64,000 nucleotides of DNA, from positions 1,903,900-1,967,899 of the forward strand of contig CP036272.1 of the NCBI GenBank assembly GCA_007745635.1. The letters run 5' to 3'. Made by a program: the position numbers and the translations under genes. Shown here piece by piece: positions 18,534 to 28,849 of this stretch (positions are counted from its first letter, which is position 1; every line of letters starts with the position of its first letter). The notes under the pieces were generated by a model. It was not told the origin of the DNA and did no database searches. It saw nothing but the letters and a program-made list of their open reading frames with translations. The stretch is from Stieleria bergensis (GTDB lineage: Bacteria; Planctomycetota; Planctomycetia; Pirellulales; Pirellulaceae).

Positions 18534-19385
18534 TCAAGAGGAAGCGGGAAGTTCGATCGCAACCAAGGCTGAGTTCAAGTTGCCGCTGCGAAAGCCGGCT
18601 AAGTCTAGGGTAACGTATTGAAATCCAATCTGGGTGAGTTGTGCTGCCAGTTGATGACGAATTGCGGACTGGCAAAACATTTCAATTTGATCGGCGGGAA
18701 CTTCAATCCGAGCGAGCTGAGATTCGTGTAATCGAACGCGAAAGTCGTGTAAGCCGTACTTTTGCAGCAATGTTTCGGCTTGTTCTACCATGCTCAGGCG
18801 TTCAACCGTCACCTGGACTCCGTAGGCAATTCGGCTGGCTAAGCATGGTGAGGCGGGGAGTTCGGCGTTGGACAGCTTCCAGAAACGGGCCAGGTCGCGG
18901 ACCTGTGCTTTGCCCAGAGCCAAGTCGGCCAATGGGGTGGCAACCTGAGCTTCCTTGCCAGCGGCGATCCCCGGCCGATAATCGCCTAAGTCATCATGGT
19001 TGGTCCCCGAGACGATGGTCGCTGAGGCATCACCGACTTTCGCGTGCACGATGCTCTGTAACGCTTCGTACAGTGTTGACTTGCAGTGATAGCAACGCTT
19101 GGAGTCATTGACTTGGTAGGCGGGGCGAGTGACTTCATCGGTGTCGATGAAAACGTGTTGAGCGCCTAGCTCCTGAGCCACCTGGGTCGCGGTTTCTAAC
19201 TGCCAGTTGGCCACACTGGGCGACCGCGCGGTGACTGCGATCACCCGCTCACCGTGATCCGGATTGGCCTTTAACGCCGCAGCCAGGACGACGCTACTGT
19301 CTACACCGCCAGAAAAGGCCACCGCAATTTTGGAGTGGTCCTTAAACCAGGCAATCAACCGCTGCGCGTTGTCTGCGTTAGGCAC
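18534..19385 (-). CDS. larE: LarE-like ATP-dependent sacrificial sulfur transferase
   Basis: 283 aa PP-loop ATPase. LarE donates its own cysteine sulfur to build the nickel-pincer (NPN) cofactor of lactate racemase-type enzymes. Seen: the PP-loop SGGVDSS (residues 25-31), CYHCK, the second motif GTNHDDLGDYRPG, and SPCLASRI with C181 at the position of the sacrificial cysteine. LarB, LarC and LarA partners are not in this window, so the substrate is unproven. It is followed directly by the Ser/Thr kinase gene. Confidence 0.88.
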   Translation of the reverse strand: MPNADNAQRLIAWFKDHSKIAVAFSGGVDSSVVLAAALKANPDHGERVIAVTARSPSVANWQLETATQVAQELGAQHVFIDTDEVTRPAYQVNDSKRCYHCKSTLYEALQSIVHAKVGDASATIVSGTNHDDLGDYRPGIAAGKEAQVATPLADLALGKAQVRDLARFWKLSNAELPASPCLASRIAYGVQVTVERLSMVEQAETLLQKYGLHDFRVRLHESQLARIEVPADQIEMFCQSAIRHQLAAQLTQIGFQYVTLDLAGFRSGNLNSALVAIELPASS

Positions 19386-19497
19386 CGTCGTTCGTCTCCT
19401 GGGTGATTGGCAACAGCACCGTTGACCGGCCGTTGTGATGAATTGAAGGAGTGGCTTTGATTAAATGGGACGCTGAGTGAGTTGTTGGCTGTGCCAC

Positions 19498-20496
19498 TCA
19501 AGCAAACTGCAGGCGAACAAAGAACCCCGCGTCCAATTTGCGTTGTTCTTGGTCGATCAAGGACAGACGACCGTGCTGTTTGTGAAGCCGTTTGTCATTC
19601 CACTTCACTGTCGTCAAACGAGGAAGCTTGCTTTGTAGATAGTCTAGCACGTCTGCCGCCTGAACCTGAGGCGAGTGTCCCGTGATCAACAAGCGAAACT
19701 GATTTCTTTGCAACAGTCCCAAGCAGTTCTCTAGCAGTGGCCAAAGGTCACGCTCAATCCGCCACGTTTTTCCGGTGGGCGAATGCCCATATGCTGGAGG
19801 ATCCATCACGATGGTGTGGTAGCGATTGCCCCTGCGGATTTCTCGGGCGACGAATTTGGCACTGTCGTCCACCAGGTAGCGAATCGGATGCTGGTTCAAG
19901 CCATTGATGGCTGCGGCTCGGCGTGCTGAATTGACATTCGGTTTCGCTGCATCAACATGAGCAACCTGCAGTCCGCTGATTGCCATCGCCATGCTGCTGG
20001 CACCGGTGTACCCAAACAGATTCAATCCTTTGTCGTGGGGGTTCTCTTTAACAACATCAGCTGGTGCTCTCTCGGGAGTTTCCCAGCCAGTCGCTTCGGT
20101 TTGCCGATCGTCGCGATTGACAGGACCGTTGCTGAGCAGCCATTGCCAGTTGGGGCTCTGTTCTGGGAACAGGCCCACATGGCCATAGGGTGTGGCTTGC
20201 ACAGGCATTTGAAAGCCGCCGCAATCCACGCACCAGTCACTTTCCTGGGTGTTGGCAGTGGGCGGTTGGGGCTGGTCCGTGTTCGGCCAAGGGGTTTGCT
20301 GGACCCAGCGTTGCTTGCCGTGGTCAAATCGGCAGTGAGCCTGTTTCCAGCGACCGGGAGCGGTTCGTCTGCCGCGTTCAGCAGCCGGTGACGGTCGGTC
20401 GACAATCCAGCCAGCGAACGATTCCAGTTTTCGGCCCGCTCCGAAATCCAGCAACTGGTATCGGTTGGTTTTCGGTGGAGTCAGCTGAGGTGCCAT
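19498..20496 (-). CDS. Class I SAM methyltransferase, RlmI/PF10672-like
   Basis: 332 aa. The SAM-binding core has LNLFGYTGASSMAMAISG (motif I), HVDAAKPNVNSARRAAAING (motif II) and the catalytic-type IVMDPPAYGHSP. This is the rRNA/cytosine-C5-like methyltransferase group near RlmI/RlmK. The N-terminal ~130 residues replace the usual PUA domain and hold an RYQLLDFGAGRKLESFA strand plus a WxxD-rich segment. It probably methylates 23S rRNA, but the site cannot be said. The start ATG at 20496 is divergent from the ThuA-like gene. Confidence 0.78.
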   Translation of the reverse strand: MAPQLTPPKTNRYQLLDFGAGRKLESFAGWIVDRPSPAAERGRRTAPGRWKQAHCRFDHGKQRWVQQTPWPNTDQPQPPTANTQESDWCVDCGGFQMPVQATPYGHVGLFPEQSPNWQWLLSNGPVNRDDRQTEATGWETPERAPADVVKENPHDKGLNLFGYTGASSMAMAISGLQVAHVDAAKPNVNSARRAAAINGLNQHPIRYLVDDSAKFVAREIRRGNRYHTIVMDPPAYGHSPTGKTWRIERDLWPLLENCLGLLQRNQFRLLITGHSPQVQAADVLDYLQSKLPRLTTVKWNDKRLHKQHGRLSLIDQEQRKLDAGFFVRLQFA

Positions 20497-20659
20497 TTTG
20501 GTCCGAATTTCTTCTGGCAGTTTATGCAGAGCCGGCGTCGGCTGGGTTAGAATAGCAACTCCAAGGCCGATTTGTCACCAAACGTCAGTCGGTCTTTCCC
20601 TACCAAACTACCCACCCCCGCCCCAGCGGTCTGTTCTAGACCCAACGTGAAGGTCAAGC

Positions 20660-21628
20660 ATGGTTGTACAATTGAAGAGTTTTCTGGTTCGTTCACTGCC
20701 TGTCTTGTTGCTGGCTGCGTTTTCAGCCTCTGCGACGCGAAGTGTTTCCGCCCAAGAGGCAGATCCGTGGATTCAAAAGAAAACCGGTCGTTTCAAACCG
20801 TTAACTGAGAGTCAGCAACAGCAGATCGCGGCCGCAGTGCCAGCGAAGCTAGCGGCCAAACCCAAAAAAGACCGCCGTGTGTTGGTGTTCTATCGCTGTG
20901 AAGGATTCATTCACACGTCCATCCCGCACGCCAACGAAAGCGTCAAGCAGATGGCTGAAAAGACCGGCGCTTTCAAGGTCGATTTTGCTGACACCTACGA
21001 CGTTTTCACTGCGGATCGCCTTGCCAAGTACGATGCGATTTTGCTGAACAACACCACTCACATGCAATTCAAAGAGCCGTCGCAACGTGACGCTTTCTTG
21101 GATTTCATTGCCAAGGGCGGTGGACTGGCTGGATTTCATGCTGCCAGTGACAACTTCAATCGTCATCCTGACTGCTTGGCGATCGTTGGTGGAACCTTTG
21201 CCGGACACCCCTGGGGAGCCGGTGGCAAATGGGCATTTAAGCTAGACGATTCCAAGCACGTCCTGAACGCAGCGTTTGAGGGCAAGGGCTTTTGGCACAC
21301 CGATGAAATCTATCAATACAACCCACAATCCTATGTTGGGACAGGTGTGCTGCGGGTTTTGGTTAGCCTGGACATGAATCAAGAAGCCGTCTCTAGCCGA
21401 ATCAAAGATGGGCCTCGCGAAGTGCCTGTGTCATGGGTTCGCACTGCCGGCAAAGGCCGAGTCTTTTACACCAACTTTGGCCACCGTGAGGATACCTTCG
21501 CTAACCCGGTGATCGTTAAGCACATGCTCGACGGCATTCAGTATGCATTGGGCGACCTCGCTGCAGATGCGACACCCACCGACGACGCCGCGGACTTGGT
21601 TTCGGCTTTGGCACCCGCCGCGAAGTAA
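20660..21628 (+). CDS. Exported ThuA-like (trehalose-utilisation domain) protein
   Basis: 322 aa. Signal peptide at residues 1-31 (LVRSLPVLLLAAFSASATRS, cleaved near VSAQE). The rest is a ThuA-like glutamine-amidotransferase fold: RRVLVFYRCEGFIHTSIPHAN, DAILLNNTTHMQF, FIAKGGGLAGFHAASDNF, WHTDEIYQY, PVSWVRTAGKGRVFYTNFGH. No class-I glutamine-amidotransferase Cys nucleophile is seen at the usual place. In planctomycetes this family accompanies sugar/polyol degradation and is exported. GAAGG lies just upstream of the ATG. Confidence 0.85.
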   Translation: MVVQLKSFLVRSLPVLLLAAFSASATRSVSAQEADPWIQKKTGRFKPLTESQQQQIAAAVPAKLAAKPKKDRRVLVFYRCEGFIHTSIPHANESVKQMAEKTGAFKVDFADTYDVFTADRLAKYDAILLNNTTHMQFKEPSQRDAFLDFIAKGGGLAGFHAASDNFNRHPDCLAIVGGTFAGHPWGAGGKWAFKLDDSKHVLNAAFEGKGFWHTDEIYQYNPQSYVGTGVLRVLVSLDMNQEAVSSRIKDGPREVPVSWVRTAGKGRVFYTNFGHREDTFANPVIVKHMLDGIQYALGDLAADATPTDDAADLVSALAPAAK

Positions 21629-21651
21629 CGGCGATGATTGTGACAATTCCG

Positions 21652-21682
21652 ATGCCTGGCGTGTTGTTCAGCCGCCAGGCAT
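21652..21682 (+). terminator. Hairpin downstream of the ThuA-like gene
   Basis: Perfect 9-bp stem ATGCCTGGC/GCCAGGCAT with a 13-base loop, 23 bases after the stop codon. The T-tract is weak and late, so termination may be inefficient. Confidence 0.5.
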
Positions 21683-21877
21683 GGCTGGGATTGCTCTTTT
21701 GCCGTTCATTCTGGCAAGAATCTCCACTGGGCTAGTCCTGCAGAGTGGTGTCTGGGCAATGAACATTAAAGTGGTCGTATAGAGTTCGCCGAATCTTCAT
21801 CGTCGTAAACTATACCGTTGTGTTAACCGACGAAGTGGATCATCGGTTAGCCCCACTCCCAGCGGTTCAGACAAGCC

Positions 21878-22690
21878 TTGTTCAATATCTCCCTACTTCA
21901 GACCAACGGTAATGGCAAAGGAACACGATACCGTGTTTCCAAAAGCCCGTTCGTTATCGGTCGTCACGAATCCTGTGACCTGACTCTCCCGTCACGCACT
22001 GTCAGTCGGCAACACTGCACGGTTGTCTTTGACAACTCCACTGTCATCCTCCGCGACCTGGGCAGCCGTAACGGAACAGAGGTCGAAGGTGTTGTTTTGA
22101 ATCCGGAGCAGCCGGTTGCATTGGCTCATCATGCCATGATTCAGGTCGGTGAGTATTCGTTTCGTGTGTCGGTGCGCGACGCAAAGACAAAGCAACCTTA
22201 CGTTCCAGCTGAGGTCGATCTGTCAACGGTCTCCGGCGCCATCGTGTCTCCACAACACAAGGGAGCTGATAAATTACTCAGCGAACTGGATGAATTGGCG
22301 TCGCGATTGGATCTGTTTGACGAGGGGGCGCCGGATGCAGCCACTCAAACCAAGGAGATCAAGCCCGATAACAAGCCGTCGCCTAATCCACCTTCCAAGG
22401 CCAAGAAAGCAAGCACTGGAAACAAAGAGCCGGACGAAGCCAAACAGGCAAGCGTCAAGCCAGCCGAGTCGCCCAAGGATGCGACCGCCGTAGAGAGCAC
22501 TGAAGAGATCCCCAGCGCTGAAGAGGGCTCCACTGAAGAGTCAGAAGAGTCCGCTGGTTGGGGCACCGGTTGGTTGAAAAAGAAAAAGGGGGCGGAGCCA
22601 GGGAAGCTGCCGAATCACTTGCGTCAGAAGGGGCCTTCTGACTCAACCGATGCGGCCAATCAAGCGCTGAAGAGCTTTCTCAAGAAATAA
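21878..22690 (+). CDS. FHA-domain protein with charged low-complexity tail
   Basis: 270 aa. The FHA domain covers residues ~1-95: FVIGRHESCDLTLPSRTVSR and HCTVVFDN...LRDLGSRNGTEVEGV, with the phosphothreonine-binding Arg, Ser, and Asn residues present (GRHES, SRxH, RNGT). The remainder is Lys/Pro/Glu/Ser-rich and disordered-looking, ending in a basic patch (WLKKKKGAEPGK). It would bind phosphothreonine on targets of the Ser/Thr kinases encoded nearby, though no partner can be named. Starts with TTG. Confidence 0.85.
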   Translation: MFNISLLQTNGNGKGTRYRVSKSPFVIGRHESCDLTLPSRTVSRQHCTVVFDNSTVILRDLGSRNGTEVEGVVLNPEQPVALAHHAMIQVGEYSFRVSVRDAKTKQPYVPAEVDLSTVSGAIVSPQHKGADKLLSELDELASRLDLFDEGAPDAATQTKEIKPDNKPSPNPPSKAKKASTGNKEPDEAKQASVKPAESPKDATAVESTEEIPSAEEGSTEESEESAGWGTGWLKKKKGAEPGKLPNHLRQKGPSDSTDAANQALKSFLKK

Positions 22691-22712
22691 GCTCGACCTG
22701 TGGCCAGTGGTG

Positions 22713-22743
22713 GCCTGGGCGACTCGCTAACGAGCACCCAGGC
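22713..22743. terminator. Shared hairpin between convergent FHA gene and rpoD
   Basis: GCCTGGG/CCCAGGC stem enclosing a second CTCG-CTAA-CGAG hairpin. It sits between two convergent stops and is likely bidirectional, but T-tracts are poor on both sides. Confidence 0.55.
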
Positions 22744-22785
22744 GTTGTTTCACTGTCACTGACACGTTTCTTACTCTGGTGTCGC

Positions 22786-24471
<1,686 letters not shown>

Positions 24472-24793
24472 GACTAAAAACCTCGTGTTTAAGTCGCCGC
24501 AAAGGGCATTTGGATTGGGTCGGGGTGGCAAATGATCTTGTTGCCTGTCGGATGATTTGACTTTGGGAACGAACGTTCGTTGGGTCAATCAACCGTCACA
24601 AATCAAAGGGGTGCGGGAAGTTTTGATTTGTTGCAAAGTGTGACAGGCCGGCCTGGACCTGTCACGTTTCGGTAAGATCATCGATTGCCGAATTGAATTG
24701 AAAAGACGTTGCTAGCGTCGTCGGAAATGCTTTAGCGTGGTGTCTCGTAGGGGTGCGGTGAAATGTTCGGGCGGAGAAGTTATACGGTTCGTT
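24472..24793. other. dnaG-rpoD spacer
   Basis: 322 bases between the dnaG stop and the rpoD start on the minus strand. Likely holds an internal rpoD promoter, since the gap is unusually wide for an operon, but no consensus hexamers or hairpin stand out. Confidence 0.4.
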
Positions 24794-26905
24794 CTAAGAT
24801 TGGTCCAGCTGTTGCCGGTTGCGTTCGGTGTCAAAAAGGTTTTTTAATACCTCTAGCTCTTCGTCCGCTTCCAGCGATGCTGACTCTAGATCAGCAATCT
24901 TACGAAGACGTTCGGCTTCGCTTTGTCGCTTGCCAAACTGTTTCATCACTTCTTGGTAACGCTGCTCAGGTGTCAGTGTTGACGCACTGCTCTTTTCGAC
25001 CAAGGTGAATTGTAAGGTTGCGATTTCATTTTTTAAAAATTCATTTTCAATGGCAAGCATCAGCGACTCAACATCGAGCTCCCTGCCTTCGAATTCGAGT
25101 TCCTGGTAGATGCCAAAGATTGTTTTAGCTGTCCAGGTGTCCAGCCATTCAGGGTCAATCGCCTCGACTGCCATCGCAGCCAAACCAGGGGATTCAATGA
25201 TTGACTCCAGGAGCTCTTTGTCCAAGCCCGAGAGCGGTTGGTACTGTGGTCGTTCCCGTTCGCTGGCGGAGGCATTGCCCGGTGATCCGCCGAATGAATC
25301 GACAGTGGATCCGGGGGGCAATGGTTCATTGACAGCGCCATACTGGGCCGGGGCAAAGCCCGTCTCATGCCAGACGTGATCATCGCCGCTTTCAATTTCT
25401 GAGAGCAACTGGTTGGGGTCAACGGGGACACCTGCGTGCAGTCCGTTTGCATCGGGTGGCTGGGCCTGCTGATTGGTTTGGGCCTGCTGGGGTGATCCCG
25501 CGCGCTGGTTGCCGTTTTGGGGGGCGTGTTTCTTGGCTTGGCTAAATTTGGCAGCGTTGTTTTGCCGCCGCCGAGCTTCTTGCCGTTTGTCTTGAAGTTT
25601 TTCGTTCAGCCGCTCAATGCCGATGCCAAACGTCTTGGAAAGCCGTAGCAGGATCTGGTCTTGCTTAATGGGGTCAAGGGATTTGGCCTTGCCCAGGATG
25701 CCTGTCACCGTGTCGATGGCAGTCGTGACCGCATGGGTGTCGTGCGTGAGGTCGATTCCTGCGGTTAAGGTTTGCAGTTTGTGCTGCAGCGCATCGGGCG
25801 CCTTTTTCAGCAGTGCTTCAAAAGCCGTTTTGCCGTGCTGTTCCAAGAAGTCCGCTGGGTCCATTCCTTCAGGAAGCGTGATGACTCGCAGGTCCGCGTT
25901 GGCACTGACGAACAGTTCCAGCACTTCTTCGGCACGTCGCTGTCCGGCCGCATCGCCATCGAGGACCAAGTAGACTTGCTGGGTCAGTCGTTTCAGCAGT
26001 TTGACATGGTCGCTACCGAGTGCTGTTCCCAGTACAGCGACTGCGGATTGCAGGCCCGCTTTGTGTGCGGCGATGACGTCGGTGTAGCCTTCCATGACCA
26101 AGGCGTGACCTGATTTGCGAATCGCCTCGCGTGCTTGGTCCAGGCCGTAGAGTTGTTGGGACTTACGGAACAATAATGTTTCCGGGCCGTTGATGTATTT
26201 GCCGCCTGCTCGATCACCATGCCGTTTGGCGATCTCTGGAATCACTCGTCCGCCCATGCTGATCTGGCGATGCTGCATGTCGAGAATGGGGAACATCAAG
26301 CGACCGCGGAACAGATCGTAGCTGCCTTCTTTTTCTCGACGTTTGAGTGCGACTCCGGCTGCCGCTGCGATCTCAGGTCGAAAATTTTGCTTGGCTAATA
26401 AAGAGGTCGCAAAGTCCCAGGAGTCAGGGGCAAAGCCAATGTGGAATTGTTTGCGCAAGGAGGCGTCGATGCCTCGGCCGGCTAAGTAGTCGGCCGCGAT
26501 CTTGGCGTCGTCGGTTTGGGGCGAATCAAGCTGCTGGTAATAGGCTTCAGAAACCGCTTTCACGGCGGCTAGCAGTGTTGATTTGTCTTGTGCCGAACCG
26601 GGTTTGGCTTGGGGGCCGCGCTGGAACTCGATGCCGGCTTGCTCGGCCAGGGTTTTTAGCGCCGTGACGAAGTCCACTCCATCACGCTTCATGACAAAAC
26701 TGAAAACATCGCCACCGATGTCGCAGACCCAGCACTTCCAGCTCTGGCGTTCCTGGTTGATCGTCAACGAGGGGGAGCGATCATCGTGCCAGGGACAGTG
26801 CGCAGCGAGCACTCGGCCTTTGGGCACTACGGTCAGCGTAGCGCTGACAACGTCGACGATGTCGATCGCTGTTCGTACCCGTTCTTTAAGGTCAAAGTCC
26901 AACAT
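24794..26905 (-). CDS. dnaG: DNA primase
   Basis: 703 aa; makes RNA primers for DNA replication. The N-terminal CHC2 zinc site is C37-H40-C58-C61. The RNA-polymerase core then carries a TOPRIM fold (ALVMEGYTDVIAAHKAG; VYLVLDGDAAGQRRAEEVL). After ~residue 440 comes a long Gln/Pro/Asn-rich linker (QQAQTNQQAQPPDAN), longer than in typical primases, then a C-terminal helicase-binding-type helical domain (LQFTLVEKSSASTLTPEQRY). The ATG at 26905 is divergent from the hidden small gene at 27071. Confidence 0.96.
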   Translation of the reverse strand: MLDFDLKERVRTAIDIVDVVSATLTVVPKGRVLAAHCPWHDDRSPSLTINQERQSWKCWVCDIGGDVFSFVMKRDGVDFVTALKTLAEQAGIEFQRGPQAKPGSAQDKSTLLAAVKAVSEAYYQQLDSPQTDDAKIAADYLAGRGIDASLRKQFHIGFAPDSWDFATSLLAKQNFRPEIAAAAGVALKRREKEGSYDLFRGRLMFPILDMQHRQISMGGRVIPEIAKRHGDRAGGKYINGPETLLFRKSQQLYGLDQAREAIRKSGHALVMEGYTDVIAAHKAGLQSAVAVLGTALGSDHVKLLKRLTQQVYLVLDGDAAGQRRAEEVLELFVSANADLRVITLPEGMDPADFLEQHGKTAFEALLKKAPDALQHKLQTLTAGIDLTHDTHAVTTAIDTVTGILGKAKSLDPIKQDQILLRLSKTFGIGIERLNEKLQDKRQEARRRQNNAAKFSQAKKHAPQNGNQRAGSPQQAQTNQQAQPPDANGLHAGVPVDPNQLLSEIESGDDHVWHETGFAPAQYGAVNEPLPPGSTVDSFGGSPGNASASERERPQYQPLSGLDKELLESIIESPGLAAMAVEAIDPEWLDTWTAKTIFGIYQELEFEGRELDVESLMLAIENEFLKNEIATLQFTLVEKSSASTLTPEQRYQEVMKQFGKRQSEAERLRKIADLESASLEADEELEVLKNLFDTERNRQQLDQS

Positions 26906-27070
26906 AAAGGCGCAGCATCACGCTGTTCTTGGCTGATCACGATTCCATCGAAGCGTCTGATGCAGCAAGCCCTCAGGGCAATGCAACATTCACAACACTG
27001 AATCCACCACGGAGGTCCAACAAGTGACCGTGCGAATGGAACGTTTGTTAGTGTTAGATTTGACGCTTCA

Positions 27071-27250
27071 ATGGGTTCGCAACACAGCTGTGGCGAAACC
27101 ATCCGGATCGGTCCACCCGTGCCAGTGGTTCGTGTTTACAAGAAACACGGTGACTCAGCTGCCCTCCTGGACAAATTCTCTGAAGCCAAATTTGGCGTTC
27201 AGGAACCCGCTGAGCGCTGGCAAGACTTTCCGAAGAAAGCTGGCGGGTAA
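27071..27250 (+). CDS. Small hypothetical protein (59 aa)
   Basis: A 59-codon frame with clear protein character. The N-terminus (MGSQHSCGETIRIGPPVPVV) is followed by a charged, helical part with RVYKKHGDSAALLDKF, EAKFGVQEP and a final RWQDFPKKAGG. Codon use resembles the neighbouring genes, and G/C at third positions is frequent. No Shine-Dalgarno site is present; TTAGAT 10 bases ahead could be a -10 of a leaderless transcript. It is divergent from dnaG. Function unknown; it might be a small ribosome- or nucleic-acid-associated factor, but that is only a guess. Confidence 0.5.
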   Translation: MGSQHSCGETIRIGPPVPVVRVYKKHGDSAALLDKFSEAKFGVQEPAERWQDFPKKAGG

Positions 27251-27621
27251 ATTTCGATCACATGCACTCCGTTGCAGCGTAACACAACTCCGCTCACCAA
27301 AGGGCGAGTCGAAACGATGTTTCACTAACGAGCGTGTCGAGTTTCACGATCGGGGGCCATCCCGTCAAGACCAGTTTCACACGCAATGTTTGCCAATTCG
27401 TAAAAGTTTCCCGCTCTTACGCAGACGCTGTCCTTTCCGCCGCCGCCGCGTTTTCGGCCCCGTTGGCCCCTCAATTTGTCGCAGACTCGCTCGCTGGGGG
27501 ATGGCCGGGCGCAAAACATTTTTTCGGATGTGTGCGTAGGAATCCAAATGAGAAAGATTTTGGGGTATTCTAGAACAGCCCCTCCTCCCATTTTCCATTC
27601 CCGTCGTTCTCGGCGTGAGAG
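27251..27621. other. Intergenic region
   Basis: 371 bases after the small gene. Overlapping open frames on both strands (e.g. 27334-27573 plus) show no convincing protein features. TATTCT at 27566-27571 is a possible -10 for the downstream membrane protein. Confidence 0.3.
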
Positions 27622-28845
27622 ATGTCTCCTTACGGTCTCGATTCCCAGCCGACAGAATCCTTTGATCCCCAGCCCGATCGCGGCTGGTCGTTGACGCTTG
27701 GCCGTGTCGGAGGATTGCCAATCAGTGTCTCTTATTCGGTGTTTATCGCCTTGGGACTGCTGGTCGCGTTGGTCGCGCTGCTTCGGCATCGTGAAGGAGA
27801 CGCTGACTTGCCCGTGATTACGGCGGTTGCTGTGACCGCTTGGATCATTGGCTGGGTGGTGCAGGCGTCGACCTACCTGTGGTTGCATCTGCGCACCAAC
27901 GCTCGCTCGAGTTTGCTGTCGATCGGTCTGATCGGTGTCGAGCTTTCCTATCCCCTGCATCGCCCGCGCCCCTGGACTGCATTGCAGAATCTGTGCGCCG
28001 CCGTGTTGTCGATGTCGGTTCTGGTTTTGTTCGCCGGTGCTTGCTTTGCCATGCACCTTTGGAAGTTCGATTGGTTTGATTGGCAGATCAGCCAGTGGTG
28101 GGCCGAGGTGAGTCGGCCAGGGATGGGGCTGGATTCACCGGCAACCTGTTATCTGGCAGCCGCCTGGATGTTTATCTTGCAGACTGCCTGTCAGTTGTTT
28201 CCCCTGCCGCGGCATCAAGGTCGCTCGGCATTGGTTTCCATGGCCTGGATTCTGGCTCCAAATCACGGTGAAGCCGGTCAGGTACGGTTTGTCCGACGAT
28301 CACTGCGGATCATTGCTTCGATCACAATGATTGCCGCCGCTTTGGCATTGGTGAGCGGCGGTCAGGCTTACTTGCCAAGTTGGTTGATGCTGGCGGTGGT
28401 TGCAATGATGCTGCTGATTTCCAGCGGCAGCGACGATGTGCAGCTTTGGGTGCAGTCGTTGTACGTCGCGCAGAATGATCCAGCGGAGCGTTACCTGCAG
28501 ACGTCCGTTGATTTGGATCACTTTGATGCCGAGTGGGAAGGCCTGGATGACGATGCGGTGAATCGTTCATCGCGATCGGGACCCGGTGTTTCAGGACCCG
28601 GTGTTTCAGGACCCGGTGTTTCAGGGCCCGGGTTGATCGCGCGAGCCAAGTCCAGGTTTCAGATGTTTCTTCGCCGCCGCAAGCTGCGCATCGTGATGCA
28701 GCGCGAGCAGGAAGAGGCGCGGGATGCAGAGGGCTTGGATGCCGTCTTGCAAAAGGTCAGCAAGAGCGGCATCGAATCGTTGAGCGACCAGGAGCGAAAA
28801 CTGCTCCAGCGGGTCAGCAAAACGCTTCAAGATCGCCATTCATAA
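27622..28845 (+). CDS. Degenerate site-2-protease-like membrane protein
   Basis: 407 aa with about six transmembrane helices. The opening (GWSLTLGRVGGLPISVSYSV) and the C-terminal domain (LDAVLQKVSKSGIESLSDQE) match the plan of planctomycete M50/rhomboid-like membrane proteases. The zinc motifs are lost: where HELGH would sit in the second helix the sequence is WIIGWVVQASTYLW, and the NxxPxxPLDGGR motif is reduced to QLFPLPRHQGR. It is therefore probably catalytically dead and may act as a scaffold or inhibitor. It contains a GPGVS repeat (three copies) before the cytoplasmic tail. ATG start at 27622. Confidence 0.65.
   Translation: MSPYGLDSQPTESFDPQPDRGWSLTLGRVGGLPISVSYSVFIALGLLVALVALLRHREGDADLPVITAVAVTAWIIGWVVQASTYLWLHLRTNARSSLLSIGLIGVELSYPLHRPRPWTALQNLCAAVLSMSVLVLFAGACFAMHLWKFDWFDWQISQWWAEVSRPGMGLDSPATCYLAAAWMFILQTACQLFPLPRHQGRSALVSMAWILAPNHGEAGQVRFVRRSLRIIASITMIAAALALVSGGQAYLPSWLMLAVVAMMLLISSGSDDVQLWVQSLYVAQNDPAERYLQTSVDLDHFDAEWEGLDDDAVNRSSRSGPGVSGPGVSGPGVSGPGLIARAKSRFQMFLRRRKLRIVMQREQEEARDAEGLDAVLQKVSKSGIESLSDQERKLLQRVSKTLQDRHS
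28579..28623 (+). repeat. 15-bp in-frame tandem repeat, three copies
   Basis: GGACCCGGTGTTTCA three times in perfect succession (28579, 28594, 28609) with a partial fourth, encoding GPGVS. A slippage-type expansion inside the S2P-like gene. Confidence 0.9.
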
Positions 28846-28849
28846 GCCA

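Noticed and set aside
27325-28056. 243-codon minus-strand frame overlapping the S2P-like gene
   Set aside because: Antisense to a membrane protein with clear hydrophobic helices; highly charged and Gln-rich without motifs.
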